Virus record (IMG/VR): IMGVR_UViG_3300042905_005794
Span: 1 to 29,374 of that record
Source: a virus
DNA: 29,374 bases
Direction: 5' to 3' (one strand)
Positions 6,958 to 14,376 of the stretch are shown in pieces. A program made the position numbers and the translations under genes. The first letter of the stretch is position 1. Every line of letters starts with the position of its first letter. The notes under the pieces were generated by a model, which saw only the letters and a list, made by a program, of their open reading frames with translations, did no database searches and was not told the DNA's origin.

Positions 6958-9528
6958 TTATTCTATGCTATAATCTTGGCTTTCGTTGTCTTCTTCGCTG
7001 GCGTAGTCTTTAATACCAAGGTCATATTTTTCAATATCTTCTTCTTTTGGTTCTGGAAGAGGCGCTCCACCAGAAGTAGATGGCGCTGACGATCCCATTT
7101 CGGGTGATGTTGCTCCAGTAGGAGCGGAAGGATCAAGAGGAGCTTCAGGAGTTGTTTCTGTTGGGACTTCAAGTTGGTTATTTGGTCCTTTATCTGTTGC
7201 TCCAACTTGTTCATCTTCTTGTGAAGGAATACCAACACCAAGAAGTTGTGGATTTTGTTGCAATACTTGCAATCTCGCATCTTCAAGTTTTTGCAACTTA
7301 ATCCTAGCAAGCATATCTTTTGTTTCTTCTTCTGTATAATGCATCCAAAATCGCATTAAGTCATAATCACTAATTATCCCAGCAGATTTAAGCGTTGTAA
7401 CATTCTGAATTCTATTGTTGACAATTTCAGCTCTACTTAGTTCTCTCCATTCGCTTGGAGGAGTCATGTTTATTTTCAAGTCATCATATGTTTCAGGTGG
7501 AAATCCACGCATATGTAAATGTCTTTGTGCTATTTCATAAATTCCATCTTCCAAAGAAGATTGATATCTTTCAACAGTTCTTGCAAATTTTACGTCTTGT
7601 GAAGACAAAGTAATCTTGGTTTGTGCTGGATCGTCAACATTTAGATAATTCTTAGGAAAATTGAGAGCAGTCATTAGTTTTAATCTAAAATAAATGGCAT
7701 CATCAATTTCACCAAGGTTCTGAGCACCTTGAAGAGTTTCAACTCTAGTATTTGAATTTGGTCTTGTTGGAATCCAAAAGTCTTCTTCAACTGCTGGTGG
7801 TTGGTATCTTTCTTCAACAGAAGAAGAACCAGAAAATCCATTTTGATTTAAGCTAATTTTTCTTTTACGGAATTGATCTTTCATTCTTTCAATGAATGCT
7901 TCTGCCTTGAATCCGGGAAGTTGACCTACATCGATATAAAACACTCTTCTTTCAGGCGCTCTGGCAAGACGATATGTTAACATACTGTCTTCCATCAATC
8001 TTAATTGATATGCTGGTCCTCTGGCTGGCTCAGCAATTGAACTGCCATATGGATAGAATTGCCTTCTATCCTCATTAATTCTCACATGGACGACTTGTTC
8101 TGGAGCAAACCTAATTGCGGTTGCCATTTGAATTTCTTGATCGCTAGCCACTGTTACGGGCGCACGAACCAATGATTGATAATCTGGTCCTTCTTTTGAT
8201 TGTTGGAATTCAATAACTTTTCCTTTAGTTGTTTCAATCCGATAAATACTTTCAGGAGGAAGTCTTTGAATTTTCAAAATACCTTCATTGGGAGAATCAA
8301 GATCGGTAACAAGTTCGTAAAACAAATCTCCATATAGCAAGAGGCTTTTAAAATCTGCCCATATTCTTTTATTGAAGTTAAGCATTTGTCTAGACATTAG
8401 CAAAAATTCAACTTCTTTTTTTACATCATCATTTTCAACTTCTATTTTTAAAACATTTCCATATTCATCTTTTTGACAATTGTGAACAATGGTGTGATCT
8501 GTTGCAAAATTATGATGTTCTTCAACTGTCAAATCATAAACATCTTGTTTAATTCCTTTAAATTTTCCAATTATTTTTCTTCTGTCGCTTTTATTCTTTG
8601 CAAGGTATTTAAGTTCTTGGTAGGTGAAACCGGCTTTCTTTAATCTTGCTTTAACTGTTATCCAAGTTTCTTCGACCATGGCAATAATATTGTCCATTGA
8701 CATGCCTTGGTTGATTAATCTTGTGTAAAAATTAATTGATTGATACTTTTCTATAGGTTTACCAGTACGCCATTCATCAACAAGTTGTCTTTCTGTAACC
8801 CAACCGTTATTAAACGTAAATATTCTTGGGAATTGACCGCTTATAAGATTATTATGTGTGGTGTCTGGTTTTTCACGATAGAAAGGCATCAAATCATCGC
8901 CAACCTTTAAATTCTCTGCTTGAATCCATTCTCCAGAGCGCAGAAGTACTTTATGATCTGGAGTACATTCTAACTTTCCACCATTATCAAAGATAATTTC
9001 AATAGTTTCTGATGTTTTAGTTTTTCTGGGGTTGTGTGCCCAGCCTAAAGTGTAATCTTTTTTCTTAAAATCATAACAATAAACTAAAAATTTGTCAGTA
9101 GCATTTTCTTCTGCTAGTGCTTTGATGGTTTTAAAACCAAAAGGTGTTGCAACTTTGGTGTTTCCAGAAACACATGCTTCATCTGCAAATATAGTTAAAC
9201 ATGTTTCAATTTCAGGAACAGCTCTTAGTCTCTCGTATTCTTTATATCTTGAAATTCTATTGCTTACTGTAGACAAATCAACAAAATCTTGAGATTCACG
9301 AAGTCTGATGAGTCTGTTATCTTGACCATTCCAATAAGAACCATCGGGAGAAATGCTTGGGATAGAATCTGGGCTGATAATACCAGCGCCAACAATTTCT
9401 TTAGATTGCAATCTCCTGCTTAGCGGATCTTTTTCAAACGCATAAGTAAAAGTCTTAAAAATATCTGACCAAAGTGGTGTAGGCATAATTACTTTTAATT
9501 CCTGATCTATTGTGTCAACCAAGGACAC
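6958..9528 (-). CDS. gp20: Portal vertex protein gp20-like, interrupted by an in-frame intein
   Basis: 856 codons. Removing the intein (residues 119-350) leaves a portal of 624 residues, in the T4-like range. The portal is the dodecameric ring through which DNA enters the head, and it nucleates head assembly. Portal signatures include PEIETCLTIFADEA | CQKDEYGNVLKIEV across the splice point, FNKRIWADFKSLLLYGDLFYELV, RAPERRVFYIDVGQLP, FWIPTRPNSNTRVETL, GEIDDAIYFRLKLMTALNFPKNYL and LSSQDVKFARTVERYQ. The last 100 residues are Pro/Ser/Glu-rich and low complexity. The frame opens with GTG at 9528; no strong Shine-Dalgarno is seen, and an in-frame TTG (codon 3) or ATG (codon 15, MPTPLW) cannot be excluded. 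An ACTAAATA late-type element lies at 9544-9551. Confidence 0.95.
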   Translation of the reverse strand: MSLVDTIDQELKVIMPTPLWSDIFKTFTYAFEKDPLSRRLQSKEIVGAGIISPDSIPSISPDGSYWNGQDNRLIRLRESQDFVDLSTVSNRISRYKEYERLRAVPEIETCLTIFADEACVSGNTKVATPFGFKTIKALAEENATDKFLVYCYDFKKKDYTLGWAHNPRKTKTSETIEIIFDNGGKLECTPDHKVLLRSGEWIQAENLKVGDDLMPFYREKPDTTHNNLISGQFPRIFTFNNGWVTERQLVDEWRTGKPIEKYQSINFYTRLINQGMSMDNIIAMVEETWITVKARLKKAGFTYQELKYLAKNKSDRRKIIGKFKGIKQDVYDLTVEEHHNFATDHTIVHNCQKDEYGNVLKIEVENDDVKKEVEFLLMSRQMLNFNKRIWADFKSLLLYGDLFYELVTDLDSPNEGILKIQRLPPESIYRIETTKGKVIEFQQSKEGPDYQSLVRAPVTVASDQEIQMATAIRFAPEQVVHVRINEDRRQFYPYGSSIAEPARGPAYQLRLMEDSMLTYRLARAPERRVFYIDVGQLPGFKAEAFIERMKDQFRKRKISLNQNGFSGSSSVEERYQPPAVEEDFWIPTRPNSNTRVETLQGAQNLGEIDDAIYFRLKLMTALNFPKNYLNVDDPAQTKITLSSQDVKFARTVERYQSSLEDGIYEIAQRHLHMRGFPPETYDDLKINMTPPSEWRELSRAEIVNNRIQNVTTLKSAGIISDYDLMRFWMHYTEEETKDMLARIKLQKLEDARLQVLQQNPQLLGVGIPSQEDEQVGATDKGPNNQLEVPTETTPEAPLDPSAPTGATSPEMGSSAPSTSGGAPLPEPKEEDIEKYDLGIKDYASEEDNESQDYSIE
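8479..9174 (-). mobile_element. Mini-intein in portal gene (232 residues)
   Basis: Protein-splicing element at portal residues 119-350. The N-terminal block A starts CVSGNTKVATPFG right after ...FADEA. Block B is ECTPDHKVLL with the Thr-x-x-His pair. Block F is DVYDLTVEEHHNFAT, and block G ends TIVHN with the His-Asn pair before Cys+1 of the C-extein (CQKDEYG). All residues for class 1 splicing (Cys1, TxxH, penultimate His, terminal Asn, Cys+1) are present, so it should be active. The roughly 100-residue middle has no LAGLIDADG or HNH motif. It contains a helix-turn-helix-like stretch (MDNIIAMVEETWITVKARLK), which may be a remnant of an endonuclease DNA-binding part (inference). Confidence 0.93.
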
Positions 9529-9543
9529 ACCATCTAACCAAGT

Positions 9544-9551
9544 TATTTAGT
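9544..9551 (-). promoter_or_regulatory. Late-promoter-like element upstream of portal
   Basis: ACTAAATA on the minus strand. With T4 late spacing the start would fall near 9538, giving a leader of about 10 nt before the GTG. Confidence 0.45.
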
Positions 9552-9606
9552 CTTTTTTTTAAAATTTCCTATCATTAAAAACAGTTTGTCAAATTGATAA
9601 AGCGAA

Positions 9607-9614
9607 ACTAAATA
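9607..9614 (+). promoter_or_regulatory. Late-promoter-like element abutting start codon (9620)
   Basis: ACTAAATA, then a 5-nt spacer, then ATG. No Shine-Dalgarno is present. T4 late geometry puts +1 on the A of the ATG. Confidence 0.5.
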
Positions 9615-9619
9615 ATAAT

Positions 9620-10159
9620 ATGGAAAGTTTTTTCGTCATAAGCTATCATGGATCATCTCACAATAAGCTTGATAAAACGCTTTCTTCTCATGGTAAATTG
9701 CAAAAAGTAATAAAAGATAATACAATAAAAACAACATATTTGAATTGTCATGATGTTGGAGAATTACGAAAAAACCACAAATATAAGTTTGGTGGTGCTT
9801 GGTTTTACGATGTTTGTTTGGAAAATTATGAAGTAGCATCTACAGATATTTTGAAAAAACATTTTTTTATATTTTATTTAGATGATATAGTCGGCGAAGA
9901 AAACCCATCATATATTAATTACCGTTTACGAAGAATATATGAAATGCTTCATTATTGTGAAGATTGTATTATTCATTTTAATAATGGAAATAATTTTCAT
10001 AAACTTTTAAATAAAATAGAAAAAAGATTAGAAATTGATGAAAAGCTTGTAGATCCTAAAGAATATTCTGTCAAAATAGAAAAATGTTTTGACAATAAAA
10101 GTGATTATTACTTTTCTCTTATTAAAGATAAATTTAAAAGTAAATTATCAACCAGCTAA
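9620..10159 (+). CDS. Hypothetical protein, 179 aa
   Basis: No family recognised with confidence. The N-terminus FFVISYHGSSHNKLDKTL has the layout of the beta-strand plus glycine/serine loop that opens sulfotransferase-type P-loop proteins (typical form SYPKSGNTWLR), but the usual Lys/Arg and Thr of the PAPS loop are not in place. A central strand FFIFYLDDIVGEENPS and a basic helical C-terminus follow. It is isolated between two leftward transcripts, lacks a Shine-Dalgarno, and overlaps the 3' end of the convergent 103-residue gene by 12 nt. The weak resemblance to the sulfotransferase-like protein at 23833 is an inference that needs structure comparison; otherwise function unknown. Confidence 0.65.
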   Translation: MESFFVISYHGSSHNKLDKTLSSHGKLQKVIKDNTIKTTYLNCHDVGELRKNHKYKFGGAWFYDVCLENYEVASTDILKKHFFIFYLDDIVGEENPSYINYRLRRIYEMLHYCEDCIIHFNNGNNFHKLLNKIEKRLEIDEKLVDPKEYSVKIEKCFDNKSDYYFSLIKDKFKSKLSTS

Positions 10160-10459
10160 GAATTGATTTTCATCAGAGATTGGTTTATTCTTTTCAGGTT
10201 TTTCTAACTTCTTATTTTCTAAGGCAATCAATCTGTCTAATTCTTTCAAAGATAATTTTGCTGCATTGATATCCATATGACCAGATTGAGGAACATTTTG
10301 TTGAGTTTTTTCTCTTCTTATTCTTTTGTTTTGAATTTCTTTCATTTCATTTATTGCTTTGCGAAAATAAGTTCTAGCATTTTGCAATGCAAAATCATCA
10401 GGTATTTCAAAGTATATTTTTTCCAACTTACCAATCGTTTCGCTAATGTTTTTTTTCAT
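10148..10459 (-). CDS. Small helical protein, third gene of the AAA operon
   Basis: 103 residues, function unknown. It is almost all charged helix with coiled-coil potential (about 1-50 and 65-95), net basic, with an RIRREKTQQNVPQSG linker. Its ATG overlaps the stop of the 250-residue gene by ATGA, so translation is coupled and the two products are probably made in similar amounts. It closes the BCS1-like AAA operon. Confidence 0.7.
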   Translation of the reverse strand: MKKNISETIGKLEKIYFEIPDDFALQNARTYFRKAINEMKEIQNKRIRREKTQQNVPQSGHMDINAAKLSLKELDRLIALENKKLEKPEKNKPISDENQFLAG

Positions 10460-11208
10460 ATTTTGCCTATATTAGTGACCTGAATTGGTTCATTTGTAAT
10501 TGAAAACTCATTTTCATCATCATCAACAGTTTGATTACCAATAAATTTTAATTTGTATTTTCCTGTCTTTTTAGAAAGACTCGTTATGCCTTCGAGTGGT
10601 ATTGCTTTAAGAAAAAGTAATCTTCTGCGATTTTTCTTTTCATCTGGTATTTCGTCAGTATAACCAGTTTTCATGAATTTACTGATAATTCTTTTATTAA
10701 AATAATTTGACATGTCATCGTCACCATCAATTCTTAATCCACCACGCACAATTGTAGCTTTGCAAACATTTCCGTTACAAATCATCTTAAACTTTTTTAT
10801 TGGCAAATATGTATCTTCTTCTTTTTCTGGAAATGGAAATATTTTATATGAAGAAAATTTTCTATTGTTACAACTGAATTCATTGATTAATTTTTCCAAT
10901 ATGCTAGCGTAGTAAGAAGTCTTCTGATATGTTTCATGAATATTGTTTTTTATAAAATCAGTTTTATTTTCTTCAAAATTAATTATATGTTCTGGAACGC
11001 AATTTAATTTGTTTTTATTTTTATACAAAATAATGTTTTCTATTAGATTGCCGTTGCTAACAACATCAATGTTGTTTTTAGTTTTAAAATAAGACTGAAA
11101 AATTTCTGGATAATTGGTTGTATTGGCTAACCATTGTTCATCATTAGATGAAGAAATTAAAGCCATGTGGTAATCTTCTAAAAATATTTTAACTTCACTG
11201 ATTTTCAT
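10456..11208 (-). CDS. Hypothetical protein, second gene of the AAA operon
   Basis: 250 residues, family not recognised. The sequence is mixed alpha/beta with a basic, strand-rich C-terminal half (FKMICNGNVCKATIVRGGLRIDG, RRRLLFLKAIPLEG, GKYKLKFIGNQTV) ending in an acidic stretch (DDDENEF). There are no signal peptide or membrane segments. It starts 3 nt after the stop of the BCS1-like ATPase and overlaps the next gene by 4 nt. The compact arrangement makes it a candidate partner or substrate adaptor of the ATPase (inference from operon structure only). Confidence 0.7.
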   Translation of the reverse strand: MKISEVKIFLEDYHMALISSSNDEQWLANTTNYPEIFQSYFKTKNNIDVVSNGNLIENIILYKNKNKLNCVPEHIINFEENKTDFIKNNIHETYQKTSYYASILEKLINEFSCNNRKFSSYKIFPFPEKEEDTYLPIKKFKMICNGNVCKATIVRGGLRIDGDDDMSNYFNKRIISKFMKTGYTDEIPDEKKNRRRLLFLKAIPLEGITSLSKKTGKYKLKFIGNQTVDDDENEFSITNEPIQVTNIGKI

Positions 11209-11211
11209 AAT

Positions 11212-12417
11212 TTATTTATTCATTTCGTCAAATTGTTGACAAGCTTTCAAAAAATCATCGTCAGCATTGCCTTCAATGTTATTTAGGAGGCGATCTTCAT
11301 ATATTTTTCTTGCAATATCAAAAACTTCTTGCGGCAATGACAAAGACAACATGCTTAAACTCTTGCTTAGAGTATATCCTTGATTCTTAAATTCTGCCAA
11401 TCTAATTAATTGATCAAAATTAACATCTTTAACATGGTTATTCCAAGGCTCAGGTATAAACTTGTCAATTATTTCTTTGTTGGGATCAGGAAACTCTCTA
11501 ACTATTTTGAATCTTGATGGTCTGTGCTTAAGAGATTCATCAACTTTTTCAATATCATTTGCAGTCAATATAAAAACAGTTTTATCAAATGAAGTGTAAA
11601 CCCCATCAAGCGAATTAAGAATTGTGTCAAATGTAAATTTTGGAGCATTGATTCCAATTGACGAGTTCTGCATTACACATGTTCTTTTATTGAAATATGA
11701 ATCAAAATCTTCTAATATTACAAGTGATCTGGCTGGGATTTGAGAAAACATTATCATTAAATGAATGTTGTCGTATTCAGGGGAGAATGTCACATAATAT
11801 GTTGGTAATTTGTATTTTTCTGAGACATATTTGATAAAGCTTGTCTTTCCGTTACCCGGCTTGCCATGAAGAATAAGACCTAACTTTTTATCATCTTCAC
11901 TCAGACAAAGCTTAATTTGCTCTTCAATGTCTTTCCACACTTCTTTAGGTTGAATCGGAACAATTGATCTGCTTTTAATCTTACCAATATTATCAACATA
12001 GTGCGGAGTTAACACATAAACAGGCATTTCTGTTCTGTGGTTGATTGTATAGTCACAAAGATCTCTTAAGAATTTTCTTACTTTGCTATATTGCCATCGC
12101 ATGAAAGTTATTCTTGTTGTTTGATCTTTTCCTTGCCATCCTGCATTAAGAAGTCTTTCTCCATGATTAACCCAGAAAAAAGGTGATTCCTTGTACTTGA
12201 TAATTGCTGAAAACTCTAAAGCGGATCTATTTTCAATTTTTATTTCTTCTGAAAATATTATTTTACAAGTAGCAACATCAAGAGAACTGTATATGTGTTT
12301 GAATATTGCTGGTTCCAAACGCATTTCCATCATTATGACATATCTGAAAAGCGCCCAAATACTTACAAGCGCCGTTCCAAAAGTTAAAACCAACGTGAAT
12401 AAGTTTTGTGTAAACAT
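11212..12417 (-). CDS. BCS1-like membrane-anchored AAA+ ATPase
   Basis: 401 residues. A single hydrophobic segment (about 5-27) suggests an N-terminal membrane anchor. A 130-residue region (about 30-150) including GERLLNAGWQGKDQTTRITFMRW matches the type of BCS1-specific N-domain seen in this family. The AAA+ module has Walker A GKPGNGKT (185-192), Walker B LVILEDFD (232-239), FDTILNSLDGV (263-273), sensor-1 TAND (285-288) and HRPSRF with candidate arginine fingers (299, 302). BCS1 proteins are membrane-bound translocases or chaperones for folded proteins in mitochondria; bacterial and phage relatives are poorly understood. No Shine-Dalgarno is seen; an ACTAAATT element sits 5 nt before the ATG. 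It heads a three-gene operon. Confidence 0.88.
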   Translation of the reverse strand: MFTQNLFTLVLTFGTALVSIWALFRYVIMMEMRLEPAIFKHIYSSLDVATCKIIFSEEIKIENRSALEFSAIIKYKESPFFWVNHGERLLNAGWQGKDQTTRITFMRWQYSKVRKFLRDLCDYTINHRTEMPVYVLTPHYVDNIGKIKSRSIVPIQPKEVWKDIEEQIKLCLSEDDKKLGLILHGKPGNGKTSFIKYVSEKYKLPTYYVTFSPEYDNIHLMIMFSQIPARSLVILEDFDSYFNKRTCVMQNSSIGINAPKFTFDTILNSLDGVYTSFDKTVFILTANDIEKVDESLKHRPSRFKIVREFPDPNKEIIDKFIPEPWNNHVKDVNFDQLIRLAEFKNQGYTLSKSLSMLSLSLPQEVFDIARKIYEDRLLNNIEGNADDDFLKACQQFDEMNK

Positions 12418-12422
12418 AATTT

Positions 12423-12430
12423 AATTTAGT
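12423..12430 (-). promoter_or_regulatory. Late-promoter-like element of AAA operon
   Basis: ACTAAATT on the minus strand, 5-nt spacer, then the ATG at 12417. It has one mismatch from TAAATA. Confidence 0.4.
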
Positions 12431-12444
12431 AACTATTTTAGATT

Positions 12445-12756
12445 ATGAATGAAACTAAATTGAAACAAACTATTCAATCAGAATTTGAAAATGACGGGAA
12501 GTGTTCTGTAGTAATATTAACAATTGTCATTACCGTTGTTGAAATTTTTATTTTTCTTTATAAAAATTGTAATACAGCGAAAGGACTGATAAAAAGATCT
12601 GCTCAGAAAAAAGGATTTTTGTATAAAAAGTTTCTTAAAACCCATGTTTACCCAAAATTGCAAGATTCAAATCTCTCGGAAGAAGATAAAGAAATTGCAA
12701 TTGAAAAAGTCCGGCAATTAATTATTGAAGATAAATTGGATGAATTTATTAATTGA
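12445..12756 (+). CDS. Small single-pass membrane protein
   Basis: 103 residues. An acidic N-terminus (about 1-17) precedes a hydrophobic segment VVILTIVITVVEIFIFLY (about 22-39). A strongly basic helical region (KGLIKRSAQKKGFLYKKFLK) and an acidic C-terminus follow. The charge pattern suggests an N-out/C-in bitopic protein. It is divergent from the BCS1-like AAA gene with only 27 nt between the start codons, so both may be controlled from the same short region. It could be a partner of that membrane ATPase, a virion protein or a lysis accessory; nothing in the sequence decides. There is no Shine-Dalgarno; ACTATTTT lies 5 nt before the ATG. Confidence 0.7.
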   Translation: MNETKLKQTIQSEFENDGKCSVVILTIVITVVEIFIFLYKNCNTAKGLIKRSAQKKGFLYKKFLKTHVYPKLQDSNLSEEDKEIAIEKVRQLIIEDKLDEFIN

Positions 12757-12763
12757 ATTTCTC

Positions 12764-13264
12764 TTATTCCAACTCTTCATCGTTTTCCATTTCTTCGCCA
12801 GTGTAATAATAATCAATGTCTTTGTCTGCATATTTGCTAGCAATATTCGTAGCCCTTGCTAGCAAACCGCAGATGAATGTTGGATTGCCACTTGCTTCTA
12901 AAACAATATTTTCGACATTTGAATGTTCCATCATAACAAAAGCAAATGTAATAGTTTTTCTTTTTTTTAATTCATCCAACATTTGTCCAATAGTCACTAA
13001 AGATAAATCTGGAATAATTCCTTCTTTTTTCTTACCATCAAAAAGTTCAATAAATTTTTTATATTCATGTCTGTGTAAACAAAATAACATTTTAGTTCCA
13101 TCACTGTGAAGTGATAGAAAATTATCTGAATCATTAGCAATTTTAGTTATTTTTACAACTAAGTTTTCTTTGGTAATGTAAAAGTAAACTTTATCTTCTT
13201 CTATCAAAGATACGGTTATGCCATCAATATTTGAAAGCCACTTTGCAAATTCTTTAGTTATCAT
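12764..13264 (-). CDS. Hypothetical protein, 166 aa
   Basis: Not recognised. Mixed alpha/beta with a strand-rich N-terminal half (GITVSLIEEDKVYFYIT, FLSLHSDGTKMLFCLHRHEY) and a helical, acidic end (YYYTGEEMENDEELE). Its ATG overlaps the stop of the upstream beta-rich gene by 4 nt (ATGA), so both are translated from one mRNA. No domain, signal or membrane segment is visible. Confidence 0.7.
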   Translation of the reverse strand: MITKEFAKWLSNIDGITVSLIEEDKVYFYITKENLVVKITKIANDSDNFLSLHSDGTKMLFCLHRHEYKKFIELFDGKKKEGIIPDLSLVTIGQMLDELKKRKTITFAFVMMEHSNVENIVLEASGNPTFICGLLARATNIASKYADKDIDYYYTGEEMENDEELE

Positions 13265-13857
13265 GCTGGAGTATTAAAACCTATTACGGTCCCTTCGAAA
13301 TCACATGTGATTGCATTATTATTGTAGTATATTACTTGAATTAATATAACGCTTCCAGCATTAACTTCAAAAACTGGCGTATTAAAATATAGCATTCCAT
13401 CAAGATTGGCATTAGTTGTTCTTAAAGTGTATACTGCTAAAGCATCTATGAAAACTGTAAATTTAGCACCTAAATCACCACTTACCTTGCATCCCAAGAA
13501 AGAAAATATTGTTGAAGAAGGGACTGTATAACTAACAACTGTTGTGCCAGAATTTGGAGAGATTCCCGCAGCACTATCAAACACATTTACAGAATTATCA
13601 TAAGCTCTAATTATTGGCTTAACGGTTACGCCGTACTCATCACCAATAATGTTGTTATTGGTTACACTGCATATTTCATAAGCTCCTTGACCAGCAATAA
13701 CGAATCTTGATCGTTTCCTGTAAACAGGAGCACCGGGAGGTAATGGATAAGGATTTGTAATGGGTGCAACATCGCCGTAATCAACGGCAGTTTCATCCAT
13801 TATGGAACCTTGTTCCCCTATATTCAGTTGTGTAAAGCTATTTGGATCTATTGGCAT
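13261..13857 (-). CDS. Beta-rich virion-type protein (hypothetical)
   Basis: 198 residues. The N-terminal 45 residues are extended and Pro-rich (ITNPYPLPPGAPVYRKRSRF). After that, Ser/Thr/Val/Asn-rich strands alternate through to the end (SYTVPSSTIFSFLGCKVSG, GSVILIQVIYYNNN), typical of jelly-roll or fibre-type structural proteins. I cannot name a family. A virion decoration or fibre-associated role is an inference from composition. There is no Shine-Dalgarno; AATAAATA stands 5 nt before the ATG. It is co-translated with the following 166-residue gene. Confidence 0.75.
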   Translation of the reverse strand: MPIDPNSFTQLNIGEQGSIMDETAVDYGDVAPITNPYPLPPGAPVYRKRSRFVIAGQGAYEICSVTNNNIIGDEYGVTVKPIIRAYDNSVNVFDSAAGISPNSGTTVVSYTVPSSTIFSFLGCKVSGDLGAKFTVFIDALAVYTLRTTNANLDGMLYFNTPVFEVNAGSVILIQVIYYNNNAITCDFEGTVIGFNTPA

Positions 13858-13862
13858 AAATC

Positions 13863-13870
13863 TATTTATT
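13863..13870 (-). promoter_or_regulatory. Late-promoter-like element abutting start codon (13857)
   Basis: AATAAATA on the minus strand, spacer GATTT, then ATG. This is the same geometry as at 28653. Confidence 0.55.
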
Positions 13871-13897
13871 AAATAAAGTGTATTTTTAAGTTCAAAT

Positions 13898-13905
13898 CAT
13901 AAATA
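13898..13905 (+). promoter_or_regulatory. Late-promoter-like element deciding the start at 13911
   Basis: CATAAATA, spacer TGATT, then the ATG at 13911. An in-frame ATG at 13905 overlaps the element itself, so the second ATG is preferred. Confidence 0.5.
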
Positions 13906-13910
13906 TGATT

Positions 13911-14129
13911 ATGTTATCATTCAAAAAATTTTTCCAATTGTCAGAAATAGCTACAGATTCATGGTTAGAGCCACCACTTCAGCCAACAGCAGCATTAATC
14001 GCTGTTTATAATGGTCCTATACAAGGCATTCATAGAGGTGGAGAGGAGCCAATTGGATCGGTTAAACATTATATCGACCCATCAATGACTCCTGTGAAAA
14101 AAGGAAAATTTAAAAGAAAAAAGAAATAA
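13911..14129 (+). CDS. Small protein with T4-style capsid-targeting N-terminus (hypothetical)
   Basis: 72 residues from the ATG at 13911; an upstream in-frame ATG at 13905 would add two residues but lies inside the likely promoter. It begins MLSFKKFFQLSE, matching the M-x-x-[FY]-x-x-F-x(n)-E form of T4 internal-protein capsid-targeting sequences, where gp21 cuts after the Glu. A Pro-rich centre (SWLEPPLQPTAALIAVYNGPI) and a very basic C-terminus (KKGKFKRKKK) follow, suited to DNA binding. I infer a small packaged basic protein, but no homologue can be named. It is isolated and divergent from the beta-rich gene, and its 3' end faces the acidic 75-residue gene. Confidence 0.65.
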   Translation: MLSFKKFFQLSEIATDSWLEPPLQPTAALIAVYNGPIQGIHRGGEEPIGSVKHYIDPSMTPVKKGKFKRKKK

Positions 14130-14143
14130 ATATTATTTATATT

Positions 14144-14371
14144 TCAATCTTCGTCTTCATCGTCATCATCGTTTTCTTTATAATCAGTCCATGAATGATT
14201 TTCATCATCATCGTCGTGATCATCTTCTTCACCCCAATAGTCATTATCATCTTCGTCAATGTCTTCGTTTTCATCATCCTCACCACCGATGTCATCGTCA
14301 TCATCGGTAGTGATGGCAGAATAAAACACTTTGTCTAAATAATCTTCCAAATCATAACTACGCATAATCAC
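14144..14371 (-). CDS. Highly acidic 75-residue protein
   Basis: More than half of the residues are Asp or Glu. After a short start (MIMRSYDLEDYLDKVFYSAI) come long DDDD/EDDE runs with scattered Trp, Tyr and His, reaching to the C-terminus. GAGGTGA precedes the ATG, 5 nt after the metalloprotease stop, so it is in that transcript. Such proteins can mimic DNA, bind metal ions or chaperone basic proteins; none of these is shown here. The run of GAT/GAA codons gives a low-complexity nucleotide repeat, so slippage variation is likely. Confidence 0.7.
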   Translation of the reverse strand: MIMRSYDLEDYLDKVFYSAITTDDDDDIGGEDDENEDIDEDDNDYWGEEDDHDDDDENHSWTDYKENDDDDEDED

Positions 14372-14376
14372 CTCAA

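Noticed and set aside
6862-7310. Plus and minus frames at the portal 3' end
   Set aside because: Shadows of the low-complexity portal C-terminus; one reads as hydrophobic only because it is antisense.
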